Source: a virus. From it: a DNA stretch of 64,000 bases. The DNA is taken from the IMG/VR virus record IMGVR_UViG_3300044825_001871, positions 62,001 to 126,000 of that record; one strand, 5' to 3'. The position numbers and the translations under genes are program-made. The notes beneath the pieces were generated by a model. The model was not told the DNA's origin, did no database searches, and was given only the letters and a program-made list of their open reading frames with translations. This document shows, one piece after another, positions 25,912-34,767 of this stretch (its first letter is position 1; each line of letters begins with the position of its first letter).

Positions 25912-26952
25912 ATGAAAATTGCAATTATTACGGACCAGCACTTTGGAGCACGAAAGAATTCCAAACTCTTTCATGATTATTTCTTAGAATTCTACAATAA
26001 CGTATTTTTCCCAACGCTCGAAGAGTATGGGATTACTACTGTTGTAGATATGGGAGATACTTTTGATAGTCGTAAAGGAATTGATTTCTCCGCACTCTCT
26101 TGGGCTAAAAATAATTACTATGACCGTCTTCAAGAAATGGGAGTGAAGGTCCATACGATTGTAGGAAATCATACTGCATATTATAAGAACACTAATAATG
26201 TAAATGCAGTTGATTTGCTTTTGCGAGAATATGATAATGTAACCGTTTATTCGCAACCAACCGAAGTGATGTTGGGACAACTACCAACTCTTTTTATTCC
26301 ATGGATTAATCAAGAAAATGAGGAAAGCACTCTCAAACTTATTCAAAAGACAACTTGCCCGTGTGCGATGGGGCATCTTGAACTCCAAGGATTTAGAGTT
26401 AATAAACAAATCGTCATGGAGCATGGTCTGGAGAGCAAACTATTTGGTAAGTTCACCAGGGTCTACTCGGGACACTATCACACTAGATCAAATGATGGAA
26501 CAGTCTTCTATCTAGGTAATCCCTATGAGATTTATTGGACTGATGTGGGAGACACTAGAGGTTTCACTATTTTTGATACTGAAACAATAACTCACGAACC
26601 AGTGAATAATCCTTATAGAATGTTTTATAACATTTATTATGAGGACACTGACTATCAAACATTTGATACTCGTGTGTATGAAAATAAAATTGTAAAGGTT
26701 GTTGTTCGCAAGAAGTCCGATACTAAAAAGTTTGAAAAGTTTATTGATAAACTTTATGCTTCTAATATCGCAGAACTGAAGATTATTGAAAACTTTGATA
26801 TTCAAGAACCTGTAGAATTTGAAGCATTTGAAAGCGAAGACACTATTTCTATCTTGAATAGATATATTCAGGAGGCAGAAATTAATCTTGATAAATCTAT
26901 CATTCAAAAGATGATGCAAGAAATATATCAAGAAGCATGTGAAATAGTTTAA
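25912..26952 (+). CDS. gp47: Recombination nuclease subunit gp47 (SbcD/Mre11-like)
   Basis: 346 residues (T4: 339). Metallophosphoesterase motifs in order: DQHFGARKN (~8), MGDTFDSR (~47), VGNHTAYY (~80), and GHYHTRS near 187. With gp46 it resects DNA ends for recombination-dependent replication. It starts one base after the gp55 stop. Confidence 0.96.
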   Translation: MKIAIITDQHFGARKNSKLFHDYFLEFYNNVFFPTLEEYGITTVVDMGDTFDSRKGIDFSALSWAKNNYYDRLQEMGVKVHTIVGNHTAYYKNTNNVNAVDLLLREYDNVTVYSQPTEVMLGQLPTLFIPWINQENEESTLKLIQKTTCPCAMGHLELQGFRVNKQIVMEHGLESKLFGKFTRVYSGHYHTRSNDGTVFYLGNPYEIYWTDVGDTRGFTIFDTETITHEPVNNPYRMFYNIYYEDTDYQTFDTRVYENKIVKVVVRKKSDTKKFEKFIDKLYASNIAELKIIENFDIQEPVEFEAFESEDTISILNRYIQEAEINLDKSIIQKMMQEIYQEACEIV

Positions 26953-27225
26953 ATGTTTATTCTAACAATTAATGGCAGAGAAACTGAAGGAGCATATTCG
27001 GTAATTGATGATGAAGGAGAACATATTCTTTATCTCTTCGAGGAAGAGGATGATGCAACTAGGTATGCTATGATGTTAGAAGAAGATGGATATCCAGAAA
27101 TGCATGTAATTGAAATTGAAGATGAGGTGATGATAAAAACTTGTGAGATACATGGATATCAATATACAATTATAACCCCAGATGATATCGTAATTCCTCC
27201 AGACATTGATCATGATTTTATTTAA
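26953..27225 (+). CDS. DUF3110-like protein between gp47 and gp46
   Basis: 90 residues matching the pattern I know for DUF3110, a small family of cyanobacteria and their phages: FILTINGRETEGAYSV, then a hydrophobic LYLFEEEDDATRYAMMLEE and a final Tyr/Pro-rich strand. Function unknown. Its presence is one of the clearer hints that the host is a cyanobacterium. Its end overlaps the gp46 start by 14 nt. Confidence 0.7.
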   Translation: MFILTINGRETEGAYSVIDDEGEHILYLFEEEDDATRYAMMLEEDGYPEMHVIEIEDEVMIKTCEIHGYQYTIITPDDIVIPPDIDHDFI

Positions 27226-28927
27226 AAAAATTCGGTGGCGTAATTTTCTTTCTACAGGTCAGCACGAAACCGAAATCGATTTCACAAAAAATAAAACAAA
27301 CCTAATTGTTGGTACAAATGGAGCAGGTAAAAGTACTGTTCTTGATGCACTAACATTTTCTTTATTTGGAAAACCATTTCGTAAAATTAACAAACCACAA
27401 CTTATCAATTCTGTAAACGAAAAAGATTGTAGAGTTGAGGTTGAGTTTTCTATTGGAAATATTGAATGGAAAGTGATACGTGGAATCAAACCAACAATTT
27501 TTGAAATCTGGAGAAATGATACTTCCCTAGATCAATCTTCTGCTGCTTTAGACCAGCAAAAATGGTTAGAGCAAAATGTTCTTAAAATGAACTATAAATC
27601 TTTTACCCAGATTGTGATACTGGGTTCTAGTACATTTGTTCCTTTTATGCAACTTTCTGCTGCTAATCGCAGAGAAGTAATTGAAGATCTTCTTGATATT
27701 AAGATCTTTTCTTCAATGAATATGGTAATTAAAGAAAAGATTCGTCAAGCAAAAGAAGATATAAAAGTTCTTGAGTTGAAGAAAGAATCTCTTCTTGATA
27801 AAGTCAAGATGCAAGAAAGTTTTATCGAAGAACTTGAAAATCGCGGAAAAGATAATATAAACGACAATAATCGGAAAATTTCCGATTTAGATAAAGAAAT
27901 CCAACAATATATGGACGAGAATAGTTCTTTAGAAGAACCTCTTTATGAGTACATTAAAGAGCAAGATAAGTTGGTTGGATATGCGGAGAAACTTCGCAAG
28001 TTAGGAAATCTTAAAGGTAAGATTTCTCAAAAAGTATCTACTATTACGAAAGAACATAAGTTTTTTACGGAGAATACGGTTTGTCCTACCTGCACACAAC
28101 CGATTGATGAGACCTTTAGAATAAATAGAATTAACGACGCTCAATTTAAAGCAAAAGAGTTGCAATCTGGTTATAAAGAACTAGAGGATGCAATTAAAGA
28201 GGAAGAGGAGCGAGAGCGTCAATTTACTGCTCTATCGAAGGAAATTTCAAAATTAACGAATGGCATTTCTCAAAATAATATTAGGGTTAACGGATTACGG
28301 AAACAAATCCGAAATCTTGAAAAGGAAATTCAAGTTCTTACCGAGAACCTTGCAAACCGAAATTCTGAACATGGGAAACTAGAATCCTTCAGAGACAATT
28401 TAAAAACTACATACGACGAACTCGCTTCTAAAAAAGACATAATCAACTATTACGATTTTTCGTATAGTTTGCTTAAAGACGGTGGAGTAAAATCCAAAAT
28501 CATTAAGAAGTATCTACCGCTGATAAATCAGCAAGTTAACCGTTATCTTCAGATGATGGATTTCTATATTAACTTCACGCTTGATGAGGAGTTTAACGAA
28601 ACCGTCCAGTCACCTATTCATGAAGATTTTTCCTATGCTTCTTTTAGTGAAGGCGAAAAAATGAGAATTGACCTTGCGCTACTCTTCACTTGGAGAGAAG
28701 TTGCAAGAATGAAGAATTCAGTCAGTACAAATCTTCTGATTATGGATGAAGTATTTGATAGCTCGCTTGATGGATTTGGAACCGAAGAGTTCCTTAAGAT
28801 TATTCGTTATGTGATTAAAGATGCAAACATTTTTGTTATTTCGCATAAGACAGGTCTGGAGGACAGATTTGAAAGCGTTATTGGATTTGAAAAAATAAAA
28901 GGATTTAGTAGAAAGATTGAACTTTAG
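27212..28927 (+). CDS. gp46: Recombination nuclease subunit gp46 (SbcC/Rad50-like)
   Basis: 571 residues from ATG 27212 (T4: 560); a TTG six bases upstream is an unlikely start. Walker A GTNGAGKST at ~35, zinc hook C-P-T-C near 290 in the middle of a long coiled coil, ABC signature SFSEGEKMRIDLALL near 480, and Walker B LLIMDEVFDSSLDG near 510. It is the ATPase partner of gp47. Confidence 0.96.
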   Translation: MILFKKIRWRNFLSTGQHETEIDFTKNKTNLIVGTNGAGKSTVLDALTFSLFGKPFRKINKPQLINSVNEKDCRVEVEFSIGNIEWKVIRGIKPTIFEIWRNDTSLDQSSAALDQQKWLEQNVLKMNYKSFTQIVILGSSTFVPFMQLSAANRREVIEDLLDIKIFSSMNMVIKEKIRQAKEDIKVLELKKESLLDKVKMQESFIEELENRGKDNINDNNRKISDLDKEIQQYMDENSSLEEPLYEYIKEQDKLVGYAEKLRKLGNLKGKISQKVSTITKEHKFFTENTVCPTCTQPIDETFRINRINDAQFKAKELQSGYKELEDAIKEEEERERQFTALSKEISKLTNGISQNNIRVNGLRKQIRNLEKEIQVLTENLANRNSEHGKLESFRDNLKTTYDELASKKDIINYYDFSYSLLKDGGVKSKIIKKYLPLINQQVNRYLQMMDFYINFTLDEEFNETVQSPIHEDFSYASFSEGEKMRIDLALLFTWREVARMKNSVSTNLLIMDEVFDSSLDGFGTEEFLKIIRYVIKDANIFVISHKTGLEDRFESVIGFEKIKGFSRKIEL

Positions 28928-29007
28928 TCCACTTTCAAATCTGTCTACTGAACGCAATTTAAAGGGAAGGCACCTGCTAAACTACTAGAAGTTCAAAAGA
29001 AAACCAG

Positions 29008-31191
29008 ATGCCTGTCAACCTAGAAGTCAAAGGTTCTCTTGCCAAATGTCTGGCAACAGAGAACCTGATTATCGAACACAAGAAAGTTCCAACTGCAATG
29101 TTCGATGTAGATCGTCGTGTGCTGACTCTTCCGAGTTGGGATAAAGCATCTGCGACGGTCTATGATCTTCTGGTGGGTCACGAAGTAGGACACGCACTCT
29201 TCACTGATAATATTGATTGGACTAAAGAATATTCCGAAGTTCCTAAAGACTTCGTAAATGTTCTTGAGGATGTTCGCGTAGAACGTCTAATGAAGAAAAA
29301 GTACCCTGGACTGTCTCGGACTTTCTACAATGGGTATAATGAACTGAACACTGATGATTTCTTCTCAACCAAAGATGAGAACCTGGATGAACTGACTTTC
29401 ATTGACCGAATCAATCTTTACTATAAGATTGGTGCATTTCATAATATTGCTTTCAATGATGAGGAGAATGAGTTTCTGACTCGTGCTTCTCAAACTGAAA
29501 CCTTTGATGAAGTTCTGCAACTTGCTCGCGAAATCACCAAGTTTGTGAAGTACAAAAAGCAAGAGGTTCAGTCTATGCCTACCCCTGGTCAAGGTGATTC
29601 TTCTCAAGGTATGGGTGAGCAAGTAGAAGGTTCTTCCGATTCTTCTCAAGATGGAGAGAATCAGGACGGACAGAATAAATCTCAACTGGAGCAAGATTCT
29701 CAAGGTCAGTCTCAAACTGATGGAGAATCCTTCGGTGATGATATGAATAAGTCTATGGAAGCACCTAATGGTGGTGGTTTCGGTCAGGAAGCAAGTAATC
29801 AGCACAATAAGTCCGAACAAGATGAACTGACTTCTAAGACTTCTCGTTCTTTTGATGAAAAATCTCAAGACCTTGTGGATAAGTATGCTCAAGAAACTCA
29901 TTATGTGGAACTTCCCAAGATGAATCTTGATACAATGATTATTCCCAACGAGTTTATTCATCGCAAAGCAACAGAATTTTATAACAATTCTGGAACTTAT
30001 TATAAAGATGCTTTTGAGTATAATTGTAAAGAATACAATGCCTACAAGAAATCCGCAGAAAAGGAAGTTTCTTATCTGGTGAAAGAGTTTGAGTGTAAGA
30101 AGTCTGCCGATCAATATGCTCGTTCTAGCACTGCTCGCACAGGCGTTCTTGATACAACTAAACTCCATACCTATAAGTTCAATGAAGACTTGTTTAAGAA
30201 GGTCTCCGTGGTTCCTGACGGTAAGAATCATGGACTTATCTTCATTCTGGACTGGTCTGGTTCAATGAGTGAATTCATCCTGGATGCTTATAAGCAACTG
30301 CTGAATCTCATTTGGTTCTGTCGTAAGGTGAATATTCCTTTCGAGGTTTATGCTTTCACTTTGGACGCTCATTCGTATATTGAATTGCAGCCACATCATC
30401 CTCCTGTTTATGAAAAAGTTGCGGGCGTGCTTTCCCCTGAGGCATCTTTCCGACTGATGAATTTTTTCACCAGTAAAGTAAACAATCGAGTTCTTGATGA
30501 GCAACTGAAGAATATCTGGTGTGCTTGTTATTCTTATCAGAAGCGTTCTGGTGCTGTTCCTCCTCACCTGGACCTTTCGGGTTCTCCTATCGGAGAAAGT
30601 ATGATGGCACTTCATGCTCTGATTCCTGATTTCCAGGCAAAAAATAAACTTCAGAAGGTAAATGTTATCTTCCTGACTGATGGTGAAGGTTATCAGAATT
30701 CAGTAACGGTTGCTCGTAAGGGTACTTACCATAATTCCCCCGAATATATTGGTAATACAAAGCACGCTCGCACTGCAATTCGTGATCGTAAGACTGGTCG
30801 CGTTTATCCTGCTCTGGATTATGATAACTTCCCTCGCTATGCTAAAGTTCTTCTGCATACTGTGAAAGATAGGTTTCCGACAGTAAATCTGATTAACTTC
30901 CGTATTACTCCTGGTCGTGATTTTGCGACGTGCTATCGTTGGTATGGTAGTGGTCAGGAGAACTATGAAAAAGTGAAATCTGATTATCGTAAAAACGGTT
31001 GCGTTCAATTTGGTGAAACTGGTTTCGATCAATTTAACGTGATTGCCTCATCTTCTCTCGCACAAGATGAAGAGTTTACTGTTCCAGAGAATGCAACGAA
31101 AGCACAAATCAAAACTGCCTTCACTAAAGTTCTTGGAAAGAAAAAGACTAACAAGAAAATTCTGGGTTCTTTTATCAGTCTTGTTGCTTAA
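29008..31191 (+). CDS. CobT-like von Willebrand A protein with HEXXH motif
   Basis: 727 residues. Near the N-terminus a zinc-peptidase-like motif H58-E59-V-G-H62 is followed by E87-D88 (NVLEDVRVE), a spacing compatible with a gluzincin-type third ligand. Residues ~190-300 are a low-complexity Gln/Ser/Asp/Glu linker. The C-terminal VWA domain has a MIDAS: D415-x-S417-x-S419 and T557-D558. This layout resembles CobT, which works with the AAA+ protein CobS, encoded two genes downstream. Cobaltochelatase activity would need a large CobN subunit not seen here. A MoxR/VWA-style chaperone or a protease is an equal possibility. Confidence 0.75.
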   Translation: MPVNLEVKGSLAKCLATENLIIEHKKVPTAMFDVDRRVLTLPSWDKASATVYDLLVGHEVGHALFTDNIDWTKEYSEVPKDFVNVLEDVRVERLMKKKYPGLSRTFYNGYNELNTDDFFSTKDENLDELTFIDRINLYYKIGAFHNIAFNDEENEFLTRASQTETFDEVLQLAREITKFVKYKKQEVQSMPTPGQGDSSQGMGEQVEGSSDSSQDGENQDGQNKSQLEQDSQGQSQTDGESFGDDMNKSMEAPNGGGFGQEASNQHNKSEQDELTSKTSRSFDEKSQDLVDKYAQETHYVELPKMNLDTMIIPNEFIHRKATEFYNNSGTYYKDAFEYNCKEYNAYKKSAEKEVSYLVKEFECKKSADQYARSSTARTGVLDTTKLHTYKFNEDLFKKVSVVPDGKNHGLIFILDWSGSMSEFILDAYKQLLNLIWFCRKVNIPFEVYAFTLDAHSYIELQPHHPPVYEKVAGVLSPEASFRLMNFFTSKVNNRVLDEQLKNIWCACYSYQKRSGAVPPHLDLSGSPIGESMMALHALIPDFQAKNKLQKVNVIFLTDGEGYQNSVTVARKGTYHNSPEYIGNTKHARTAIRDRKTGRVYPALDYDNFPRYAKVLLHTVKDRFPTVNLINFRITPGRDFATCYRWYGSGQENYEKVKSDYRKNGCVQFGETGFDQFNVIASSSLAQDEEFTVPENATKAQIKTAFTKVLGKKKTNKKILGSFISLVA

Positions 31192-31198
31192 TCACTTG

Positions 31199-31223
31199 GG
31201 GGATTTTATAATCCCCTTTTTTT
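31199..31223 (+). terminator. Intrinsic terminator after the VWA gene
   Basis: GGGGATT/AATCCCC 7-bp stem, 4-nt loop, seven T; the T run flows into a late promoter box. Confidence 0.92.
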
Positions 31224-31243
31224 ATAAATAACTAAAAAGTATT
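31221..31243 (+). repeat. Promoter-region repeat, copy 1
   Basis: A 23-bp leader segment containing the late box is identical to 45696-45718. Both copies sit directly before paralogous genes (31250 and 45729), showing that gene and promoter were copied together. Confidence 0.85.
31223..31230 (+). promoter_or_regulatory. Late promoter box TATAAATA
   Basis: Exact late consensus, sharing its first T with the terminator T run, 19 nt before the 340-aa gene. Confidence 0.7.
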
Positions 31244-31249
31244 CATAAA

Positions 31250-32272
31250 ATGGACGCACAAGAACTTCGCAATCTTCAAGAAGCATATATTGAGGTTTAC
31301 CAGAATCTTGATGAGGAAGGTGCAACTTCTAAAAGATTGGCAGATGTTGCTGATGACAGAATTGGAGATTTGCCACGAACACATCATATTCATCATCGTA
31401 GAGGAACAGCTTCTTTAAGAACTTTGTCGAATTTGCATTTTAATGCAAAAGAGAGAGCACAAGGTAGATACCCTGAGAAATCAGGTCTTAGAAGGGGTGC
31501 TGGTGGGGCAGGAGTTCCAGATAGACCAGGAGATTCTGTAACATCTCTACGAGATACTCGTAGAGGTGCAGCACGCAAACTGCTTGACCTAGAGGCAAAT
31601 AGAAAAAAACCATTAACCCCAAGTGAACGTCCAATACCTATTAGAAGCAGACCAACTCCTCCCACAAGTGGACCAACTAGTAGAACAAAAACTCCATTAA
31701 CACCAAAAACTAGAGACGAAAGAGCAGCAGCAGCAGGATTCAAAGGTCAAGGATCTCTTCCAAAAGGTAAAAAACTCTATAGACAAACTGCTCGTGGTGT
31801 TACAACTGGAGATGATCCAATGAAAGTATTACAGTCAGCAGCACAGCAAAAAGAACATTATGACCTCTACGACATCATCCTCTCACACCTTCTTGATGAG
31901 GGATATGCAGAAACCGTCGAAGCAGCAGAAGTAATGATGGTGAATATGAGTGAAGAGTGGAGAGAGAATATTATGATTGCTGAAGGAATGACTATGAAAG
32001 ACTTCAAGGCAAATCGTCGGAAAAATAAAAGAAGAGATGCTTCTGCTGATGCTGTGAAGAGAGGTCACGTAGGTAAGGAATGGTATAACAGTGGTAGAAG
32101 ATATTCTCCAGATGAAGCAAAGAGAATGCGTTCAAACCTGGATGATGAAGAAAGACGTACAAGACATCGTAGTGCTGTAGATCCTGATAATGAGAATGAT
32201 GATAACTTCTCTGCAGACAAGACGAAGAACCCCAAGAAACTTCGTAAGCAAAAAGCAATGGGTGAACACTGA
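31250..32272 (+). CDS. Basic low-complexity protein, paralog A (EAYxxVY / KLRKQKAMGEH family)
   Basis: 340 residues. It starts with the motif LQEAYIEVYQ. A disordered Arg/Pro/Thr/Lys-rich region covers ~60-200. A folded helical block follows at ~208-245 (YDLYDIILSHLLDEGYAETV, then EAAEVMMVNMSEEW). It ends with a basic tail closing in KNPKKLRKQKAMGEH. The same start motif, helical block and tail recur in the gene at 45729. Late promoter and high basic charge suggest a DNA-associated or head-internal protein (inference). Confidence 0.7.
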   Translation: MDAQELRNLQEAYIEVYQNLDEEGATSKRLADVADDRIGDLPRTHHIHHRRGTASLRTLSNLHFNAKERAQGRYPEKSGLRRGAGGAGVPDRPGDSVTSLRDTRRGAARKLLDLEANRKKPLTPSERPIPIRSRPTPPTSGPTSRTKTPLTPKTRDERAAAAGFKGQGSLPKGKKLYRQTARGVTTGDDPMKVLQSAAQQKEHYDLYDIILSHLLDEGYAETVEAAEVMMVNMSEEWRENIMIAEGMTMKDFKANRRKNKRRDASADAVKRGHVGKEWYNSGRRYSPDEAKRMRSNLDDEERRTRHRSAVDPDNENDDNFSADKTKNPKKLRKQKAMGEH

Positions 32273-32296
32273 AGATCACTTCCCAAACCGTCCACT

Positions 32297-32319
32297 GACC
32301 CCGCAAGGGGTCTTTTTTT
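32297..32319 (+). terminator. Intrinsic terminator before cobS
   Basis: GACCCC/GGGGTC stem with a GCAA (GNRA) tetraloop and seven T. Confidence 0.93.
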
Positions 32320-32320
32320 G

Positions 32321-32341
32321 TGTTATGATTACGGAGTAATC
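32321..32341 (+). promoter_or_regulatory. Extended -10 promoter with start-site palindrome, cobS-like gene
   Basis: TGTTATGAT is an extended -10 element, but no matching -35 is found at 16-18 bp. It overlaps GATTAC-GGA-GTAATC, a 6-bp inverted repeat around the expected start site that could be an operator. Confidence 0.45.
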
Positions 32342-32351
32342 AACCAAACCG

Positions 32352-33473
32352 ATGCCTTCCAAATCTAACATTATGATCGACCAAGCAATCTCCATTCTGA
32401 AGGAAAAGTTCGGCACCGAGTTTGGTGCTGATGCTGTCAAAGAAGTGGCAGATGAACTGAATACTTCTTATGCGACTCTCTCCAAGTATCTAAATCAATA
32501 CAAGGTGGGTCGTGGTAAATGGAATCTGGAGCAAACCGTGCAAGACCTTGAAGAAACTTACAACTCTCCTGCTGCAGAAGGTTCCGATACGGTTCCTGGT
32601 GTGGCAACTATGAATTCTGTCGTTCAAAATCTTATTCCCAACAAAGATGCTACCTTCGTCAGCTTTGGTAACTTTTCGGATATTAAAAAAGTTATTCAGT
32701 CTGGTCTATTCTATCCTGCTTTCATCACTGGTCTTTCTGGCAACGGAAAAACTTTCGGTGTGGAACAGTCTTGTGCCCAACTTGGTCGGGAACTGATTCG
32801 GGTCAACATCACCATCGAAACTGATGAGGATGACCTGATTGGTGGTTTCCGTCTCGTAAATGGGGAAACTGTATGGCACAATGGTCCTGTGGTAGAAGCA
32901 ATGGAACGTGGTGCAATTCTTCTGCTCGATGAGATTGACCTGGCATCCAACAAGATTATGTGTCTGCAGTCTGTCCTTGAGGGTAAAGGTGTATTCCTCA
33001 AGAAAATCGGTAAGCATATTGTACCCAAGGCAGGTTTCAATGTGATTGCGACTGCTAACACCAAGGGTAAGGGTAGTGATGATGGTCGTTTCATTGGCAC
33101 CAATGTTCTCAACGAGGCATTCCTGGAACGATTCCCCATCACCTTCGAGCAAGAGTATCCTACTATCTCTGTTGAGACTAAAATCTTGACTAAAGTTGCA
33201 GAGTCTCTCAGCATTCCTATGATTGGCGAGCACACTGATTTTATCAAGCACCTTTGCACTTGGTCTGAGATTATTCGCAAGACCTTCAATGATGGTGGTA
33301 TTGATGAAGTCATCAGCACTCGTCGTCTGGTTCATATCATCAAGGCATACTCTATCTTCGGTAAGAAAGACAAAGCAATCAAGGTTTGTCTGAATCGTTT
33401 TGATGATGAAACCAAAACAACCTTTGTTGAGTTGTATGATAAGATTGATGTTGATTTCCAAACGCCTTCTTAA
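32352..33473 (+). CDS. cobS: CobS-like AAA+ ATPase
   Basis: 373 residues. Residues 1-60 are a helical DNA-binding-like start (VADELNTSYATLSKYLNQY). Walker A is G127-LSGNGKT and Walker B is ILLLDEIDLA at ~190. Sensor-like NVIATANTKGKG and an arginine-finger region LNEAFLERFPI follow. Cyanophages are known to carry cobS homologs; CobS/MoxR ATPases act with VWA partners such as the CobT-like protein upstream. Whether it serves cobalamin synthesis or remodelling of a phage target cannot be read from sequence. Confidence 0.88.
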   Translation: MPSKSNIMIDQAISILKEKFGTEFGADAVKEVADELNTSYATLSKYLNQYKVGRGKWNLEQTVQDLEETYNSPAAEGSDTVPGVATMNSVVQNLIPNKDATFVSFGNFSDIKKVIQSGLFYPAFITGLSGNGKTFGVEQSCAQLGRELIRVNITIETDEDDLIGGFRLVNGETVWHNGPVVEAMERGAILLLDEIDLASNKIMCLQSVLEGKGVFLKKIGKHIVPKAGFNVIATANTKGKGSDDGRFIGTNVLNEAFLERFPITFEQEYPTISVETKILTKVAESLSIPMIGEHTDFIKHLCTWSEIIRKTFNDGGIDEVISTRRLVHIIKAYSIFGKKDKAIKVCLNRFDDETKTTFVELYDKIDVDFQTPS

Positions 33474-33480
33474 GAGTCCA

Positions 33481-33509
33481 TTGACACATATCAGTCTGTT
33501 TGATATAAT
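33481..33509 (+). promoter_or_regulatory. Consensus sigma-70 promoter upstream of gp45 operon
   Basis: TTGACA, 17 bp, TATAAT, with TGA extending the -10: a perfect match. It precedes a GGGGGAGG tract and the 33563 gene, and probably drives the clamp/clamp-loader operon early. Confidence 0.9.
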
Positions 33510-33562
33510 TGGGGGAGGTAAAAAAGTGCCTTCCCTCTTTTTGTCCTTTACTGTAAAATGCA

Positions 33563-34051
33563 ATGACTGAAAACTTTAAGAGCACTTATGAAAGTTCAAT
33601 TCCTAATCAAGATTTCTGGGAAGAAGATGGTATTAGTCTAACTGGAAATCCTTGCCCCTCAGCAGATACGATCATCTTTGGATCACGACTTCCTGGTGGT
33701 CTTGGTGAAGATCATCTATCATTGAATATGCCTTCTACTTTTAATTTGGAAATGCCCGAAGATACAAACAAAAACGGTTTTTGGAAATACAACGAAGATA
33801 AAATCCTGAAACAACTTGAAGAATATATTGCAAGTACTTATCGCCAGCATTATGTCGATCGAACTGGTGGCGGTAAAGAGCAAACTCTTGATAAGATCAA
33901 GCACAATCGCCGCGAAGGATTCTGTGCTGGTAATGTAACGAAGTATATTGATCGTTATGATACAAAAGGAACTCCACGAGCAGATCTTTTTAAAGTTCTT
34001 CACTATACTATTCTTCTGATCAACCATCTCGACCTTATTGAAAATAAGTGA
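33563..34051 (+). CDS. DUF3310-like small protein
   Basis: 162 residues. The C-terminal half (GGGKEQTLDKIKHNRREGF, then CAGNVTKYIDRYDTKGTPRADL) follows the DUF3310/SaV-like pattern (Q-x-hD-h-I ... F-C-x-G-N-V-x-K-Y), often called nucleotide-kinase-like without biochemical proof. The N-terminal half is not recognised. It ends 2 nt before the sliding-clamp start. Confidence 0.7.
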   Translation: MTENFKSTYESSIPNQDFWEEDGISLTGNPCPSADTIIFGSRLPGGLGEDHLSLNMPSTFNLEMPEDTNKNGFWKYNEDKILKQLEEYIASTYRQHYVDRTGGGKEQTLDKIKHNRREGFCAGNVTKYIDRYDTKGTPRADLFKVLHYTILLINHLDLIENK

Positions 34052-34053
34052 TT

Positions 34054-34719
34054 ATGAAACTCTCTGATAAAACTCTGACCCTACTGAAGAACTTTTCTTC
34101 AATTAATCAGTCCATTCTTTTCAAGGAAGGTAGCAACCTACGGACAATTTCTGTGATGAAAAACATCCTAGCAGAAGCAACAATTGAAGAAGAACTGCCT
34201 AAAGATTTTGGTATCTATGACTTGAACCAGTTTCTGAATGGTCTCAATCTCCACCAAAATGCTGAACTTGATTTCCAGAATGATGGTTATGTAGTAATTA
34301 AAGAAGGCAAGTCTCGTTCTAAGTATTTCTTCGCAGACCCTAACGTAATCATTACTCCTCCCGAAAAGGATATTGTTCTGCCAAGTGAAGATGTTTGTTT
34401 CCTTCTTGATACCAAAGAACTTGATAAACTGCTTAAAGCTGCTTCTGTCTATCAACTTCCTGACTTGTCTGTGGTTGGTGAAGCAGGTGTGGTGAAACTG
34501 GTAGTTCGTGATAAGAAGAATGATACTTCTAATGACTTTTCCGTGATTGTTGGCGAAACTGATGAAGTATTCTCCTTTAACTTCAAGGTAGAGAATATCA
34601 AGATTCTTCCTGGTTCTTATGAGGTAGTTATCTCACGTAAACTTTTGTCGCGCTTCAAGAATACTGGATTTGATGTTAGTTATTGGATTGCATTAGAACC
34701 AGATAGTCAGTTTAGTTGA
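34054..34719 (+). CDS. gp45: Sliding clamp gp45
   Basis: 221 residues (T4: 228). ATG 34054 gives MKLSDKTLTLLKNFSSIN, aligned with the T4 start; an in-frame GTG at 34048 is rejected. IYDLNQFLNGLNL follows. The trimeric clamp is a processivity factor for gp43 and also the mobile activator of late transcription with gp55. It ends just before the hairpin-gated GIY-YIG gene. Confidence 0.95.
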   Translation: MKLSDKTLTLLKNFSSINQSILFKEGSNLRTISVMKNILAEATIEEELPKDFGIYDLNQFLNGLNLHQNAELDFQNDGYVVIKEGKSRSKYFFADPNVIITPPEKDIVLPSEDVCFLLDTKELDKLLKAASVYQLPDLSVVGEAGVVKLVVRDKKNDTSNDFSVIVGETDEVFSFNFKVENIKILPGSYEVVISRKLLSRFKNTGFDVSYWIALEPDSQFS

Positions 34720-34723
34720 TATG

Positions 34724-34765
34724 AAAGTATCTTATTATATAAATAATAATGTAATAAGATACTTT
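34724..34765 (+). promoter_or_regulatory. Hairpin with late promoter in its loop, gating the GIY-YIG gene
   Basis: Perfect 14-bp inverted repeat: AAAGTATCTTATTA (34724-34737) and its complement (34752-34765). The loop begins with TATAAATA. A T4-type late start (box end +6) falls at 34751, so late RNA lacks the 5' arm. RNA from gp45 would fold and bury the region just before ATG 34768; it may also terminate at the TTTTT. T4 I-TevI has this known arrangement. Confidence 0.85.
34738..34745 (+). promoter_or_regulatory. Late promoter box TATAAATA inside hairpin loop
   Basis: Exact late consensus; see the hairpin entry. Confidence 0.75.
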
Positions 34766-34767
34766 TT

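Noticed and set aside
29365-30231. 288-codon open frame on the minus strand opposite the VWA gene
   Set aside because: It mirrors a plus-strand gene with strong domain motifs, has no ribosome binding site or known motif, and all recognised genes are on the plus strand.
31393-31743. 116-codon minus-strand frame opposite paralog A
   Set aside because: Shadow of low-complexity Arg/Pro/Gly codons.
29008-33473. Complete phage cobalamin cobaltochelatase
   Set aside because: Only CobS- and CobT-like parts are visible; the large CobN subunit is absent from the window.
32706-33563. 285- and 202-codon minus-strand frames opposite cobS
   Set aside because: Antisense shadows of an intact AAA+ gene, Arg/Ser/Leu-rich without recognisable domains.
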